The notes beneath the pieces are model-generated. The model had not been told where the DNA came from. It did no database searches and saw only the letters and a program-made list of their open reading frames with translations. Source: a cyanobacterium PCC 7702 (lineage in GTDB: Bacteria > Cyanobacteriota > Cyanobacteriia > Cyanobacteriales > Nostocaceae). From it: 64,000 nucleotides of DNA. Positions 26,491 through 35,537 of this stretch are shown here, one piece after another (position 1 is the first letter of the stretch; each line of letters opens with the position of its first letter). The stretch spans positions 3,081,882 through 3,145,881 of the forward strand of contig KB235926.1 of assembly GCA_000332255.1 (NCBI GenBank), given 5' to 3'. The position numbers and the translations under genes were made by a program.

Positions 26491-26530
26491 TTAACAGTCA
26501 ATAGTTTGTTATTTTGCTATTGACTGTTAA
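26491..26530. terminator. Perfect 14-bp inverted repeat after topA
   Basis: TTAACAGTCAATAG (26491-26504) and CTATTGACTGTTAA (26517-26530) are perfect complements around a 12-base loop, beginning 8 bases after the topA stop. There is no strong T-run behind it, so it may be a processing or stability element or a miniature inverted-repeat remnant rather than a classical terminator. Confidence 0.6.
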
Positions 26531-26846
26531 ATACAACTTACACTTAAAAAAATTGAAAATTCCTGTTTTGGCAAGGCAACTATCTTGCTGGCGCTCACAG
26601 CCACCAATGGATGCTTAAAATTTTTTGGCTTTTGAAACTAAATACCTTTCCTTAGCAGGATACAGCTGTCTGGGTGATGAGTGTGATACTCTAAAAATAA
26701 GGAGAAAATACCGCCAAATTTGATTGAGGTGGTCTGAGCTCGCTTAGCTAAAGTACTATTTCTTTTAGCTAGAGCCCAAAAACCCAGCTTCTCCAAAACT
26801 AAATCGATTAAACCTATAGAGGTAGTACTTAGGAGCGATTGGTCCA
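26531..26846. other. Spacer before the 45-codon ORF
   Basis: A 316-base AT-rich spacer with no recognisable gene. Minus-strand frames here show no family character. Confidence 0.4.
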
Positions 26847-26984
26847 ATGGACTATATAGAGAAGGTACTGGAAAAACTAAAAGAATTGGCACGCAAGCTG
26901 ATTGAAGCCCTGTTAGGCCCGGAAGCGGAGCCGGAATCAGAACCAATTCCGATTCCAGTGGACGATCGCTCGCGCCGTCGCTAA
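26847..26984 (+). CDS. Small amphipathic protein, 45 aa
   Basis: An ATG-started 45-codon ORF with AGGAG 11 bases upstream. Residues 1-24 (MDYIEKVLEKLKELARKLIE then ALLG) form an ideal amphipathic helix. An acidic proline-rich stretch (PEAEPESEPIPIPVDD) and a basic RSRRR end follow. It ends 18 bases before the aroQ start, so the two are probably co-transcribed. Composition and signals favour a real gene. I do not recognise a named family; a membrane-surface or partner-binding peptide is a guess. Confidence 0.6.
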   Translation: MDYIEKVLEKLKELARKLIEALLGPEAEPESEPIPIPVDDRSRRR

Positions 26985-27002
26985 CAAATTCTAGGTGCAA
27001 AA

Positions 27003-27467
27003 TTGAATCCCCATTGCTTAAGCATTTTGGTGCTGCACGGACCAAATTTGAATTTGCTGGGACAGCGAGAACCCGGCATATATGGTAGTGTCACTTTGGC
27101 TGAAATTAACAGACAATTGCAATTGGAAGCAAAAAAAATGGCGGTAGAAATATCCCCAGTGCAATCAAATCATGAAGGAGTTTTAGTCGATGCCATTCAC
27201 GAGGCCTTGGGAAAACACCAAGGCATTTTAATTAATGCCGGAGCCTACACCCACACCAGTATTGCTGTGCGAGATGCGATCGCCGCAGTGAATTTGCCTG
27301 TCGTAGAAGTACATTTGAGCAATATATACCAACGAGAAGAATTTCGCCACCACTCCTACATCGCTTCAGTAGCCATCGGGCAAATTAGCGGTTTTGGCAT
27401 GCAAAGTTATATTCTCGGCTTGCACGCTTTAGTGCATTATCTCAGAACTCAAGAGGCAACAAGATAG
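27003..27467 (+). CDS. aroQ: Type II 3-dehydroquinate dehydratase
   Basis: Third step of the shikimate pathway, dehydrating 3-dehydroquinate to 3-dehydroshikimate. It has [20 protein letters not shown] with the catalytic Arg/Tyr, [30 protein letters not shown], and [17 protein letters not shown] with the catalytic His. 154 residues, the normal dodecamer-forming type II size. No ATG is available before the conserved core. The TTG at 27003 gives a sensible 8-residue lead and is chosen as start. Confidence 0.95.
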   Translation: MNPHCLSILVLHGPNLNLLGQREPGIYGSVTLAEINRQLQLEAKKMAVEISPVQSNHEGVLVDAIHEALGKHQGILINAGAYTHTSIAVRDAIAAVNLPVVEVHLSNIYQREEFRHHSYIASVAIGQISGFGMQSYILGLHALVHYLRTQEATR

Positions 27468-27544
27468 CTTTTTTTGCTTTTTTGTCAAGTTACCGCCAAG
27501 GCTTGCAACACCTTTGGCAACAACAGTAAAACATCCTGAAATTT

Positions 27545-28486
27545 ATGCGCTACTGTCTTGTCAGTCGAGTCAGAGGAACTTTTTGGGGAGCCTTGGTAGG
27601 CGAAAGCCTATTTTTGGCAAAAAGACAAAAGCAATTTCAGGTGTTAGAAAGCGGGGAAAATTCTTCACGCTGGCAAAAATTGGCAACTTTGACTGGCGAA
27701 AGTTTAATAGAATTGGGAAGATTTGATTGCCGTGACTGGGTCAGGCGCCAACAACAAGCAGGGATAATTTTAGGGGAAAGCCCATCAGAAGTAATTCTTG
27801 CCACTTTACCCATAGCCTTATTTTTTCACGAGAATCCAGTCAAGCTGCGACAAAATCTGCTAGAAGCAGTCAAGGTCTGGCAAGATGAACAGCTTTATCA
27901 AGATTGGACATTGGTAGTAGGCTACGCGATCGCTCAGTCGCTCACACAAAAGCTCGCTCCCTTAACCTTGATTCCCCAAACAGTTTCCTTTCTAGAAAAA
28001 ACACCAACAAAGGTGCCACAAATTTTATTGAAATTAAATAATTTGTTAGAAGAACAAGTTGGACTGGAAAGAATACAAACCGAGTTTAGCAGGGAAGAAA
28101 AACTGAGTCACGCAATGGCAATTGCCTTTTATTGTTTTCTCAGTACCTTAGAACAATTTCCCCTGTCGGTTTCCCGTGCTAGCTGGGTTAACTGGCTTTC
28201 ACCTTTTATCAGTGCAATTACTGGTGCTTTATCAGGAGCTTACAACAGTACTGCAGGTATTCCCATCCGCTGGCAGCTGTTAGTTTGCAAACCCAAGTCT
28301 TCCCAGTGGCAGCGGACAAATTTATCCCAGGTGCTAAAATTAGCAGATGTACTTGTAGCTACCTGGTCTGGAGTCTACAACCCCGCCTTATATCAAGGTG
28401 AACTCCAAACTCGGGAATACAATGTAGCATCGAGCACATCGTTTCTACCGGCGATCGCGGCTCCTGGTGTGATTCGGCAACGTTAA
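27545..28486 (+). CDS. Degenerate ADP-ribosylglycohydrolase-like protein
   Basis: A 313-residue protein with the outline of the ADP-ribosylglycohydrolase fold. The N-terminal RGTFWGALVGESL lies where the family has GALxGDALG, and C-terminal ITGALSGAYNSTAGIPIRWQ matches GALAGAYxGxxxIPxxW. The usual metal-binding acidic motifs (T/S-D-D-T after the first helices, and the late DxxD/DT pair) are not visible. Catalysis by the known two-metal mechanism is therefore doubtful, and a binding or structural role is possible. The family call rests on the two motifs and the all-helical character. Confidence 0.6.
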   Translation: MRYCLVSRVRGTFWGALVGESLFLAKRQKQFQVLESGENSSRWQKLATLTGESLIELGRFDCRDWVRRQQQAGIILGESPSEVILATLPIALFFHENPVKLRQNLLEAVKVWQDEQLYQDWTLVVGYAIAQSLTQKLAPLTLIPQTVSFLEKTPTKVPQILLKLNNLLEEQVGLERIQTEFSREEKLSHAMAIAFYCFLSTLEQFPLSVSRASWVNWLSPFISAITGALSGAYNSTAGIPIRWQLLVCKPKSSQWQRTNLSQVLKLADVLVATWSGVYNPALYQGELQTREYNVASSTSFLPAIAAPGVIRQR

Positions 28487-28662
28487 TGCTAATACACGTA
28501 TTAATACTGCCAAGTACCAAAAATAAAAAGTTATAAAGACACAAATGTCTGTGTCCTCGGAAAAATTTCATTAAGATAGACTACATTCCCACGGTAGACA
28601 ACAATGACAAAAATGGCTTTAAGATTGGAAGCCATGAAAGTAATGTAACTGCGTCAGAAGTG

Positions 28663-31206
28663 ATGAAAGCGCAGCTGTTTTTGCAATCCCTGAGTAGACA
28701 ATTAACAAATTGCAAGCGGTTATACAACGCCGTCCACCGTTTGCATCCGTCAAATTCGCCTGTCAAAAGACAGCGTATCCAAACAATGGTAAACTCAAAG
28801 GGAACTGCTGGTTATTTGAAGAAAAAGCGTGACCCTATTATTTTCGCGATCGCTGTTTTGTCTCTCACCGGGGTTATGGGCCAAAAATTTTACAATCAAC
28901 CCCGGTTAAAAATTAATACAATTGCTCCAGAAACTATCAGAGCTCCATACACCGCAGAAATAGAGGATCGTAAAAAAACAGAAGCCCAGCGTAAAGCTGC
29001 TAGTAAAAGTTCTGTACCAGTATTGAGGATCGATGCCAGTATAAATCAACAAATTAACCAAAATTTGCAACAAATTTTCGACTGGGGTAACGAAATTCGA
29101 GTTGCTGCTGGTTCTTTTCCTTTTTTTGATACAGCAACTTTATCACTGCGCAGCCAACGCTACCTGCGCTCTTGTACTGATGCGGAATGGAAAACTTTGC
29201 TACTAGCATTAGAAAACATTAATAAACAAAAGTCAAAAAAAATACTGAACGATAGTAACTTTTCCAAACCAGAGGAACAAAGCATCACCGTTCCGCCATC
29301 TTCGCCCGGGTCTGGAGGAGAATTTTCCACTTTCAATTCCAAAACAGGGAATTTTTTGCAAAAGGCCGATTTTGCACAAGCACTAACAGAACTGGCAACT
29401 TACCGGCTTAAAACTTCCGCACAAAACTTATCCTCACTGATAACGAAAATTTCTCAAGTTCGCCGAGCTTACAGCCAAGCGATCGCCAAACTTTCTCAAC
29501 TGCTGGATTCTAACTTACAGACAATCTACCAAGCCAACTTTTTCCTGGACTTATCTGATGAGGATTGGGCAAAAACTCAAATGGGAATTCAACAGAGCGC
29601 CCAAAGAATTCTCACTCAGGGAATTCCCCCTGGATTGCCAACTAAGATTTTAGAGGATGCCGTCAGCTTGCAAGTACAAACTTTTGTGCCCGAACAAGCG
29701 CGACCTTTAGCAGTGAAGCTGTTATTAACCGTTTTAGTCCCAAACCTAACTAAAGATGAAGAGCAAACCAAACTGCAAGCACAGCAAGCAGCCGCAGAAG
29801 TGAAACCAGTAATGGTAAAAGTGTACAAAGGCGATACCATTATCCGCAAGGGAGAACGAATTAGAGCTTGGAACCTGGAGGTGCTAGAGGAATATCACCT
29901 GATCCGACGGGAAGTAAACTGGAAAGGATTGCTTTGCTTGACAGTTGCTGTGGGTGTGTCGGTAGGAATTTTTAGTTTAGTTGAGCAACGAGTGCAATGT
30001 CGGTGGCGACAAAGCGATCGCTTGCTGGTGTTACTGTTAGTTTTAAGCATACCAACGGTTTTAATCGTCGGCACTCCCTATAGTAGCTGGAGCGGTGTTG
30101 GTTTATTGCTGGGTAGCTTTTACGGAGCTAGTTTGGCTGTAACAGCAATCGGACTTTTGGCAGTATTGCTTCCCTTCAGCCTGGAAGTGGGTAAAATCTC
30201 TATAGTAGCAGGAGCAGCAGGAGGAATACTAGGTAGCTGCATGGCGCCTCGACTGCGATCGCGTGAGGAACTAGCAGTATTGGGTGTAGCTATAGCTGTC
30301 ACTGAGGGTGGTGTTTACCTGGTCATTCAGCTTTTATTAGGAGCAGCTTTTAGTCCTGGTTTATATGTCGTACTCAAACAAGCAGCTTTTTTTGCTTTGT
30401 CTGGTTTGGTGTGGAGCATTGCTGCGTTGGGATTGAGTCCCTATTTAGAAAAATTCTTTGATTTAGTCACCCCCATTCGTTTAGCAGAACTAGCCAGTCC
30501 CAATCGCCCCCTGCTTCAAAAACTCGCCACTGAAGCTCCCGGAACTTTCCAGCATACCTTGTTTGTTTCAACTTTGGCGGAAGCAGCAGCCAAACAATTG
30601 GGATGCAACGTGGAATTAGTCAGAGCAGGAACGCTTTACCACGATATCGGCAAAATGCACGATCCCCTAGCGTTTATTGAAAATCAAATGGGAGGACCCA
30701 ACAAGCACGATACAGAAATTAAAGACCCTTGGAAAAGTGCTGAAATTATTAAAAAGCACGTCACTGTTGGCTTGGAAATAGCACGCAAACACAGTTTACC
30801 AACTGCAATTCAAGCTTTTATTCCCGAACATCAAGGAACAATGCAAATTGCCTATTTTTATCACCAAGCACAGCAAATGGCAAAGGAAGATTCCAATGTA
30901 ATCGTCAACCCAGCTGACTTTAGTTACGATGGTCCCATTCCCCAGTCCCGGGAAACTGGAATTGTGATGTTGGCAGATTCCTGCGAGGCTGCATTGCGAT
31001 CGCTAAAAGACGCTTGTCCCGAAAAGGCCCTGACTATGATTAACAATATTCTGCGTGCCAGATGGCAAGACAATCAACTGGTAGATTCCGGGTTAACTCG
31101 CGAAGAATTAACGCAAATAGCTGCTATCTTTGTGGAAGTTTGGCAACAGTTTCATCACAAACGCATTGCCTACCCTCAGTTGAAAACTGCAACTAAAAAA
31201 AGTTAG
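28663..31206 (+). CDS. 7TM-HD (PgpH-like) cyclic dinucleotide phosphodiesterase
   Basis: Membrane protein of the 7TMR-HD family, whose characterised members (PgpH) hydrolyse cyclic di-AMP. About 847 residues: a cytoplasmic lead with SLSRQLTNCKRL, a first membrane helix near 65-80, a long extracytoplasmic 7TMR-HDED domain to about 390, then seven helices (about 420-610). The cytoplasmic HD domain follows, with FQHTLFVSTLAEAAA, the HD pair in LYHDIGKMHDP, and PEHQGTMQIAYFY. A start at ATG 28663 or the GTG just before keeps the conserved N-terminal lead. Cyanobacteria use c-di-AMP in osmotic and day-night control. Confidence 0.93.
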   Translation: MKAQLFLQSLSRQLTNCKRLYNAVHRLHPSNSPVKRQRIQTMVNSKGTAGYLKKKRDPIIFAIAVLSLTGVMGQKFYNQPRLKINTIAPETIRAPYTAEIEDRKKTEAQRKAASKSSVPVLRIDASINQQINQNLQQIFDWGNEIRVAAGSFPFFDTATLSLRSQRYLRSCTDAEWKTLLLALENINKQKSKKILNDSNFSKPEEQSITVPPSSPGSGGEFSTFNSKTGNFLQKADFAQALTELATYRLKTSAQNLSSLITKISQVRRAYSQAIAKLSQLLDSNLQTIYQANFFLDLSDEDWAKTQMGIQQSAQRILTQGIPPGLPTKILEDAVSLQVQTFVPEQARPLAVKLLLTVLVPNLTKDEEQTKLQAQQAAAEVKPVMVKVYKGDTIIRKGERIRAWNLEVLEEYHLIRREVNWKGLLCLTVAVGVSVGIFSLVEQRVQCRWRQSDRLLVLLLVLSIPTVLIVGTPYSSWSGVGLLLGSFYGASLAVTAIGLLAVLLPFSLEVGKISIVAGAAGGILGSCMAPRLRSREELAVLGVAIAVTEGGVYLVIQLLLGAAFSPGLYVVLKQAAFFALSGLVWSIAALGLSPYLEKFFDLVTPIRLAELASPNRPLLQKLATEAPGTFQHTLFVSTLAEAAAKQLGCNVELVRAGTLYHDIGKMHDPLAFIENQMGGPNKHDTEIKDPWKSAEIIKKHVTVGLEIARKHSLPTAIQAFIPEHQGTMQIAYFYHQAQQMAKEDSNVIVNPADFSYDGPIPQSRETGIVMLADSCEAALRSLKDACPEKALTMINNILRARWQDNQLVDSGLTREELTQIAAIFVEVWQQFHHKRIAYPQLKTATKKS

Positions 31207-31409
31207 CTTTTAGTCCCAGGTGAGTTGTTTGGGATGATGTGGACTTTTCCATAAAATGCAAAGCACTAGACCCATATAATTTTTGGTTTAGTGCTTCACA
31301 AAGCATATATTTACTTACTATTCTCAGGGTCTTTATAAAGCTGACCCCGTATTATCGACTCTTAATAATCTCCCATTTTTGGATTTTACAAAAAATTTTT
31401 AATTTTTTT
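31207..31409. other. Spacer with an inverted repeat
   Basis: Between PgpH and the convergent yqeG remnant. AAGCACTAGACC (31261-31272) pairs with GGTTTAGTGCTT (31285-31296) with one wobble position. A T-rich tract at 31395-31415 could act as the terminator end for either side. Confidence 0.5.
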
Positions 31410-31975
31410 TTAGATTTTTGTTCCTGATGCTTTGTTGACTTTGGGGAGTCTGTGTCTTTTGTGAGTTATAGAAGCTCCGAGAAACTCAGATACCCAAACC
31501 TCAAAGTTACGCAACGGATGAAAACTGGAAGTCATTACATCCGTATGGATAATTGGTTCGACCAAAATGGTAAAAATTCCCAATCTGTTACCTGCCAAAA
31601 TATCAGTAAACAGGCGATCGCCTACCATGGCAACTTGTCGTTCTGGTAAATTCATCGCTGCTAGCGCTGCCTTGAGTTTGCGCCTTGAGGGTTTGGCTGC
31701 ACCCAGATAATAAGGCAGTTCAAAGAACGAGCAATACCGCTGATACGGGTTTGATTGAGGTTATTGCTGACTAAGTACAGTGTTGCTACCTGGCGAATTT
31801 CTTTTACCCACTGTTGCAATTGTGCAGAAGCAGATGCTACCTTCATTGGTACTAAAGTTTCATCCACATCCAACACCATTCCTTTCAGCCCGTAGCGTTG
31901 AAGTATTTCCGGTGTTAAATTCAGCACCGAACCTTCCAAAATTAAGTCAGGCTGTAGTAGTTTATTCCAGGACAT
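31410..31975 (-). pseudogene. yqeG: YqeG-type HAD phosphatase, interrupted by a one-base frameshift
   Basis: Two adjoining minus-strand frames are halves of one HAD-IIIA phosphatase. The 5' half (from 31975) has the nucleophile motif MVLDVDETLVPM and VSNNLNQTRISGIARSLN. The 3' half has MNLPERQVAMVGDRLFTDIL (motif IV) and AGNRLGIFTILVEP. Near 31718 a single missing base moves the reading out of frame. Restoring it gives SLN-LPYYLGAAKPSRRKLKAALAA-MNL, the expected family sequence, for a total of about 188 residues. Either the gene is inactive or this is a sequencing error. It follows ruvX and DUF3727, the normal cyanobacterial order. Confidence 0.88.
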
Positions 31976-32054
31976 GTTTTGTGTGTGGCTATTTTGGTAA
32001 GAGTGATAATCAAAAACTCCTTTTCTAGAAGCGAAACTTTTCCGAAGTTAAGTT

Positions 32055-32627
32055 TTATTCAACTTCATTAAATAACTGTTCTTCTAACAAAGGTTGTACT
32101 TGACGAAACTCTTCTGGGGATAGTAATTCTGGCTTGCCATTTTTGGAAATTCTGGCAAAAAACAGTAGCGGGTCCAAGGGAGTATAAATAGCGTATTCTT
32201 GCTCTTGGTAGTAGAACCTACCTAATAACTGTAATTGCTCTGGTTCTAGATCTGACTGTTCGTCTTCTATTTCTAAAGTGAAAAGTTCAGATTCTTCTAC
32301 CGGTGGTAGCTCACCTGCAACGGTTAAAGCATAAGCAGTATTCTTCAGAATTAAGTTTTGCTCCGATAGTACTGCCTGAGCTGTGCTAAAAATTTCATCA
32401 ATCGTAGCATCGTCTTCAATGAGGATAGCTTCTTCTTCGTCACCATCACCTTGCCAGGCGAAAATTTCCACCGGTGAGTCTACAGGAAGAAGCAAAAAAT
32501 ATTCCTGTCCGTCTACTTCGAGGGAGTGCTCTACGTAACATTCGAGCGATCGCCCCTTGTCATCCGTCAAATTTATTATTCCAGAATGTTCGCGATCGTA
32601 GTCGTTAGAAAAAGAAGAGGAAAACAT
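32055..32627 (-). CDS. DUF3727 domain protein
   Basis: A 190-residue acidic soluble protein with two beta-rich units. The first (SGIINLTDDKGRSLECYVEH, then EYFLLLPVDSPVEIFAW) resembles DUF1292. The second (GRFYYQEQEYAIYTPLDPLLFFAR) is the DUF3727 core. It is restricted to cyanobacteria and plastid-bearing eukaryotes as far as I know, with no defined function. It lies between ruvX and yqeG on the same strand, an arrangement conserved in many cyanobacteria and suggestive of co-expression. Confidence 0.85.
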   Translation of the reverse strand: MFSSSFSNDYDREHSGIINLTDDKGRSLECYVEHSLEVDGQEYFLLLPVDSPVEIFAWQGDGDEEEAILIEDDATIDEIFSTAQAVLSEQNLILKNTAYALTVAGELPPVEESELFTLEIEDEQSDLEPEQLQLLGRFYYQEQEYAIYTPLDPLLFFARISKNGKPELLSPEEFRQVQPLLEEQLFNEVE

Positions 32628-32768
32628 AGCCGCAGTGTATAATTTTATAATTACCAGCTATTAAGAAGTTGTTTCACTGCCTAATGACAATACATCTCAA
32701 ACAATGAATTTTAGATACGTGTTTAATGCTGGTTAATAGATTTTAGAATATCATCCTACCAGCTTTAG

Positions 32769-33320
32769 CTACTCAACAGATATCTGGGTTGATTTCAGGT
32801 TTGCTCGCCTCATATCCAACCATTGTTGTAAAATTAACGCTGCTGCTTTTCGGTCAATCAAAGCTTTATGACGTGACGGAGAACGCTTTTCGGATTTGAG
32901 CAGCTGTTCTGCTTGAAAAGAGGTTAATCTTTCGTCGGTGTATTCTACAGGTAGGTTGAGAGCTTTGCCTAGTTTTTTGGCAAACTTTTGTACTTGCCGT
33001 GCTTGAAAGCCTAAAGTGCCATCCATCGAATAAGGTAAACCAACAATCAAAACTTGTACTTGTCGCTCTAGGACAATTGCTCGTATTTGTTCTACATCTT
33101 GTTCAAAAGACGTGCGTTCGATGGTAGTAATTCCCGTTGCCAGCAATCCGGTGCGATCGCATCCTGCAACACCAATACGCTTGCTACCAATATCTAATCC
33201 CAAAGCAGAAATGTACTTACAAGCAGATACATTGAAAAGATACTTCCTGGGGGAGTTATCTTTTAGTTCCTCTTTGCGACTATTTTTCTGTTTTTCCTCT
33301 CCTACTCCATGAACGGACAC
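32769..33320 (-). CDS. ruvX: Holliday junction resolvase-like YqgF
   Basis: RNase H-like nuclease acting on recombination intermediates and, in E. coli, on pre-16S rRNA ends. LGLDIGSKRIGVAGCD carries the first catalytic Asp. LIVGLPYSMDGTLG, VEYTDERLTSFQAE (second acidic site) and IDRKAAALILQQWL complete the family pattern. The 183-residue form has about 35 extra N-terminal residues before SALGLDIG, rich in Lys/Glu. A shorter start is possible but no better ribosome binding site is evident. It begins 4 bases after the GNAT gene ends, so the two are coupled. Confidence 0.94.
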   Translation of the reverse strand: MSVHGVGEEKQKNSRKEELKDNSPRKYLFNVSACKYISALGLDIGSKRIGVAGCDRTGLLATGITTIERTSFEQDVEQIRAIVLERQVQVLIVGLPYSMDGTLGFQARQVQKFAKKLGKALNLPVEYTDERLTSFQAEQLLKSEKRSPSRHKALIDRKAAALILQQWLDMRRANLKSTQISVE

Positions 33321-33324
33321 GTGA

Positions 33325-34593
33325 CTACTCCTGCTTTTGTGTATCTTCTGCCGACTCCCGCGGGCAAGGTACTTCCAGATGAGAATTTTTGCAGGAAAAG
33401 TTAATGTTTTCTGTTGCTGAATTTGCCTGTAAAGAAGGTCTGTCTGGGTGCGTTTGCTGTCTTGGTGCCATCCACGACATTCCCCCTGGTATTGGTTTGC
33501 GCGCCGGTTGCAGTCCTTGCAAAACCTCGGGTAGCTGAATTCCCTCTAAAGAGACAAATTTCGACTCCCGTACTTTGTGCCATACCGAGCGAGACATGAT
33601 CAAGGTGTGCTCTATACGACTTGCTCCAATTTGCTCCAAATACTCTTCTCCTTCTGGCTGATAGTCTGCTGATACTAATTGCAAGGGTTGCTGGGGAAAA
33701 TCTTGAGCGATGCGAGCCAGCTGAGTTATTAACTCTGGATACAGCCAAGTATAGGCTGGATGCACGGTCAGCGTTGCCGCGTGGGCTTGTTCACCTTTGC
33801 GGTCAAGGGAAATTTGAAAATAACCGATCGCTGCTTTGCGCTGCGGTTCAAACACATAACCGCTTACTACTTCTGTTTTTGTTATCCATTGTTTCACTGC
33901 ATCTACCAAAGCAGCAAAAAAACCAGTCTTGAAGTCCTGAATTTGGCGGTCAAATACTTGCCTGATTAAAGGTGGCATGGAAGCAGTATCCAATTGATAC
34001 AGAAGTTGGGCATCAGCATTGCTAACTGGTAGTAAGTTTGGCAAATCTGGCTGCGCGCATGCCAATTCTGCTAGCAGTTCGGGTTTAATCTCCCAGTAAG
34101 TCATTTCCGCCAAACGCTGAAAGCCATTTTGTCGATACAGCGCCAATGCTTCCGTGTCGTTAATATTTACTTCTAATATCCAAGTGCGAGCTTCTAAAAT
34201 TGACTCAAAGCAATGGCGCAGCAGTTGAGAGCCGATTACTTGCTTGTCAGCAGCACCGTCTAACATCACGCGTTCGACCCGCCAAGTACTGCGCGCCCGG
34301 TTAAAAGGCGACACTTGGATCATCCCCAAAAGCATTCGCCCTTGTTCTACTACGTAACCGCAAAACGCGTGCTGTAGAGGATTGGGAAACCAACTTAAAA
34401 ATTTCAGCAATCCATACCAGCGGCGCAGCCATTGCATTTGCCGCATGATGGACGCTGCTTTCTTTTCGGTTTTGGCTGCGAATGAATCTTGAGCTAAACG
34501 TTCAATACCTTCCAAGTCCCGGTATTGGACTGGTCGGATAACAATACTGAAATTTCGAGTAAGTAGTGAACTCATTTTCATTCGAGCCGCCAT
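33325..34593 (-). CDS. GNAT family N-acetyltransferase
   Basis: A 422-residue protein. The N-terminal half is a GNAT domain: IVIRPVQYRDLEGIERLAQDS at the start, a central CGYVVEQGRMLLGMIQV strand and ALALYRQNGFQRLAEMTYWE at the end, the acetyl-CoA-binding and C-terminal elements. The second half repeats a GNAT-like layout (QHAATLTVHPAYTWLYPELI) more weakly, and a Pro/Gln-rich disordered tail (about 360-422) follows. The substrate is unknown. It heads the GNAT-ruvX-DUF3727-yqeG group, which is conserved in cyanobacteria. The start could also be the Met at residue 5 or 7. Confidence 0.88.
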   Translation of the reverse strand: MAARMKMSSLLTRNFSIVIRPVQYRDLEGIERLAQDSFAAKTEKKAASIMRQMQWLRRWYGLLKFLSWFPNPLQHAFCGYVVEQGRMLLGMIQVSPFNRARSTWRVERVMLDGAADKQVIGSQLLRHCFESILEARTWILEVNINDTEALALYRQNGFQRLAEMTYWEIKPELLAELACAQPDLPNLLPVSNADAQLLYQLDTASMPPLIRQVFDRQIQDFKTGFFAALVDAVKQWITKTEVVSGYVFEPQRKAAIGYFQISLDRKGEQAHAATLTVHPAYTWLYPELITQLARIAQDFPQQPLQLVSADYQPEGEEYLEQIGASRIEHTLIMSRSVWHKVRESKFVSLEGIQLPEVLQGLQPARKPIPGGMSWMAPRQQTHPDRPSLQANSATENINFSCKNSHLEVPCPRESAEDTQKQE

Positions 34594-35129
34594 TGAGCCT
34601 TATCTAACTGCAAAAAGGAACTTGAGAAGTTGGAGGCGCCTTTCGACGTTTTCACTTCTTGTTGCATTCATCTTAACGGCTTTCTGTTACTTGCCGCTGA
34701 TCCAAAAGAGTGATTTTCATCTGTTTAGTTTCTCTTGTTTGCTGCCAGCAGTTCCAGAAGGGTTTTTACAGATGGAGTCGGTTTCTTTCAAATGTAACAA
34801 AATATTAAAATTTACATTCTCCCCTGGGGGACCAAGAATTTTTGTTGTCGAAAGTGCCGACACAATCTATACTACACCTTGTTTATCCTAGTAAAGTATT
34901 TAGCATTTTCTCAGTTATGCAAATTTTCAGTACTCTTGTAGGATAGTCAAAGCAAGGATATGCCCTTTGTGCTTCTGCAGGCGGCTTTTTCGTCCGAGTT
35001 GGTAAAAAACCACCACTAACTATATTTTACTTTTCTGGAACTATTTGTTTGGGGGTGTTTTGGGAGCGTCCAGACACTTGTTTGAGAAGTTTACCGTCTG
35101 CAGCTAATCTTTAATTCTAGATTGACAAC
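34594..35129. other. Spacer between the GNAT gene and the 69-aa gene
   Basis: It contains a TTG-started frame (34622-34891, 89 codons) with a signal-peptide-like lead (RSWRRLSTFSLLVAFILTAF) and an AAGGA just upstream. The rest of the frame has no protein character, so I do not call it a gene. No RNA element was recognised. Confidence 0.35.
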
Positions 35130-35169
35130 AAGACCCCACAATTTTTACTTAACTTGCTTGCAGGGTCTT
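35130..35169 (-). terminator. Probable terminator of the 69-aa gene
   Basis: AAGACCC (35130-35136) and GGGTCTT (35163-35169) are complementary arms around a 26-base loop, lying 23 bases beyond the stop of the small minus-strand gene. The T-run is weak. Confidence 0.5.
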
Positions 35170-35191
35170 ATTGTCAGAATGATGGATGAGT

Positions 35192-35401
35192 TTAATAAAT
35201 TGCTTGGCGAGAAACTAATTTTTCAAAATTGGCTTGAGTTTGATGGAGGAATTGCTCGCGGCTGTCTAATTGTGTTTGCTTGAGTGTTGGAACGAGATTG
35301 CGAGCCTGTAGAGCCATGTGCAGCTGAAGGTGGGCGACGTATTCACTAAAATCTTCCCGTCCTGCAGTTATGCCCTTCTGAACATTTAATTCCGTTGCCA
35401 C
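35192..35401 (-). CDS. Small conserved-looking protein, 69 aa
   Basis: Starts with GTG, preceded by GGAG with 5-7 bases spacing. The 69 residues are hydrophilic and helix-prone (EYVAHLQLHMALQARNLVPT, then DSREQFLHQTQANFEKLVSR), with no Cys, signal peptide or membrane segment. It is probably a small cytoplasmic helical protein. I do not recognise the family. It sits downstream of, and on the same strand as, the alpha/beta hydrolase, 136 bases away. Confidence 0.6.
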   Translation of the reverse strand: MATELNVQKGITAGREDFSEYVAHLQLHMALQARNLVPTLKQTQLDSREQFLHQTQANFEKLVSRQAIY

Positions 35402-35537
35402 CGAATTCTCCTTCTTTAGTAGATCGCATTATTTTCATTACCATTTTCACAACTTATCATGTTGCTTTATCTATCTTGTTGTTCTGCAATGAAGTTTAAC
35501 GGTTGCTATTCCAGTTGAAAAAACTTTAGATTTGACT

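Noticed and set aside
34622-34891. 89-codon frame with a signal-peptide-like start, divergent from the GNAT gene
   Set aside because: TTG start, no family character after the hydrophobic lead, and a tail of random composition; the hydrophobic lead can arise by chance.
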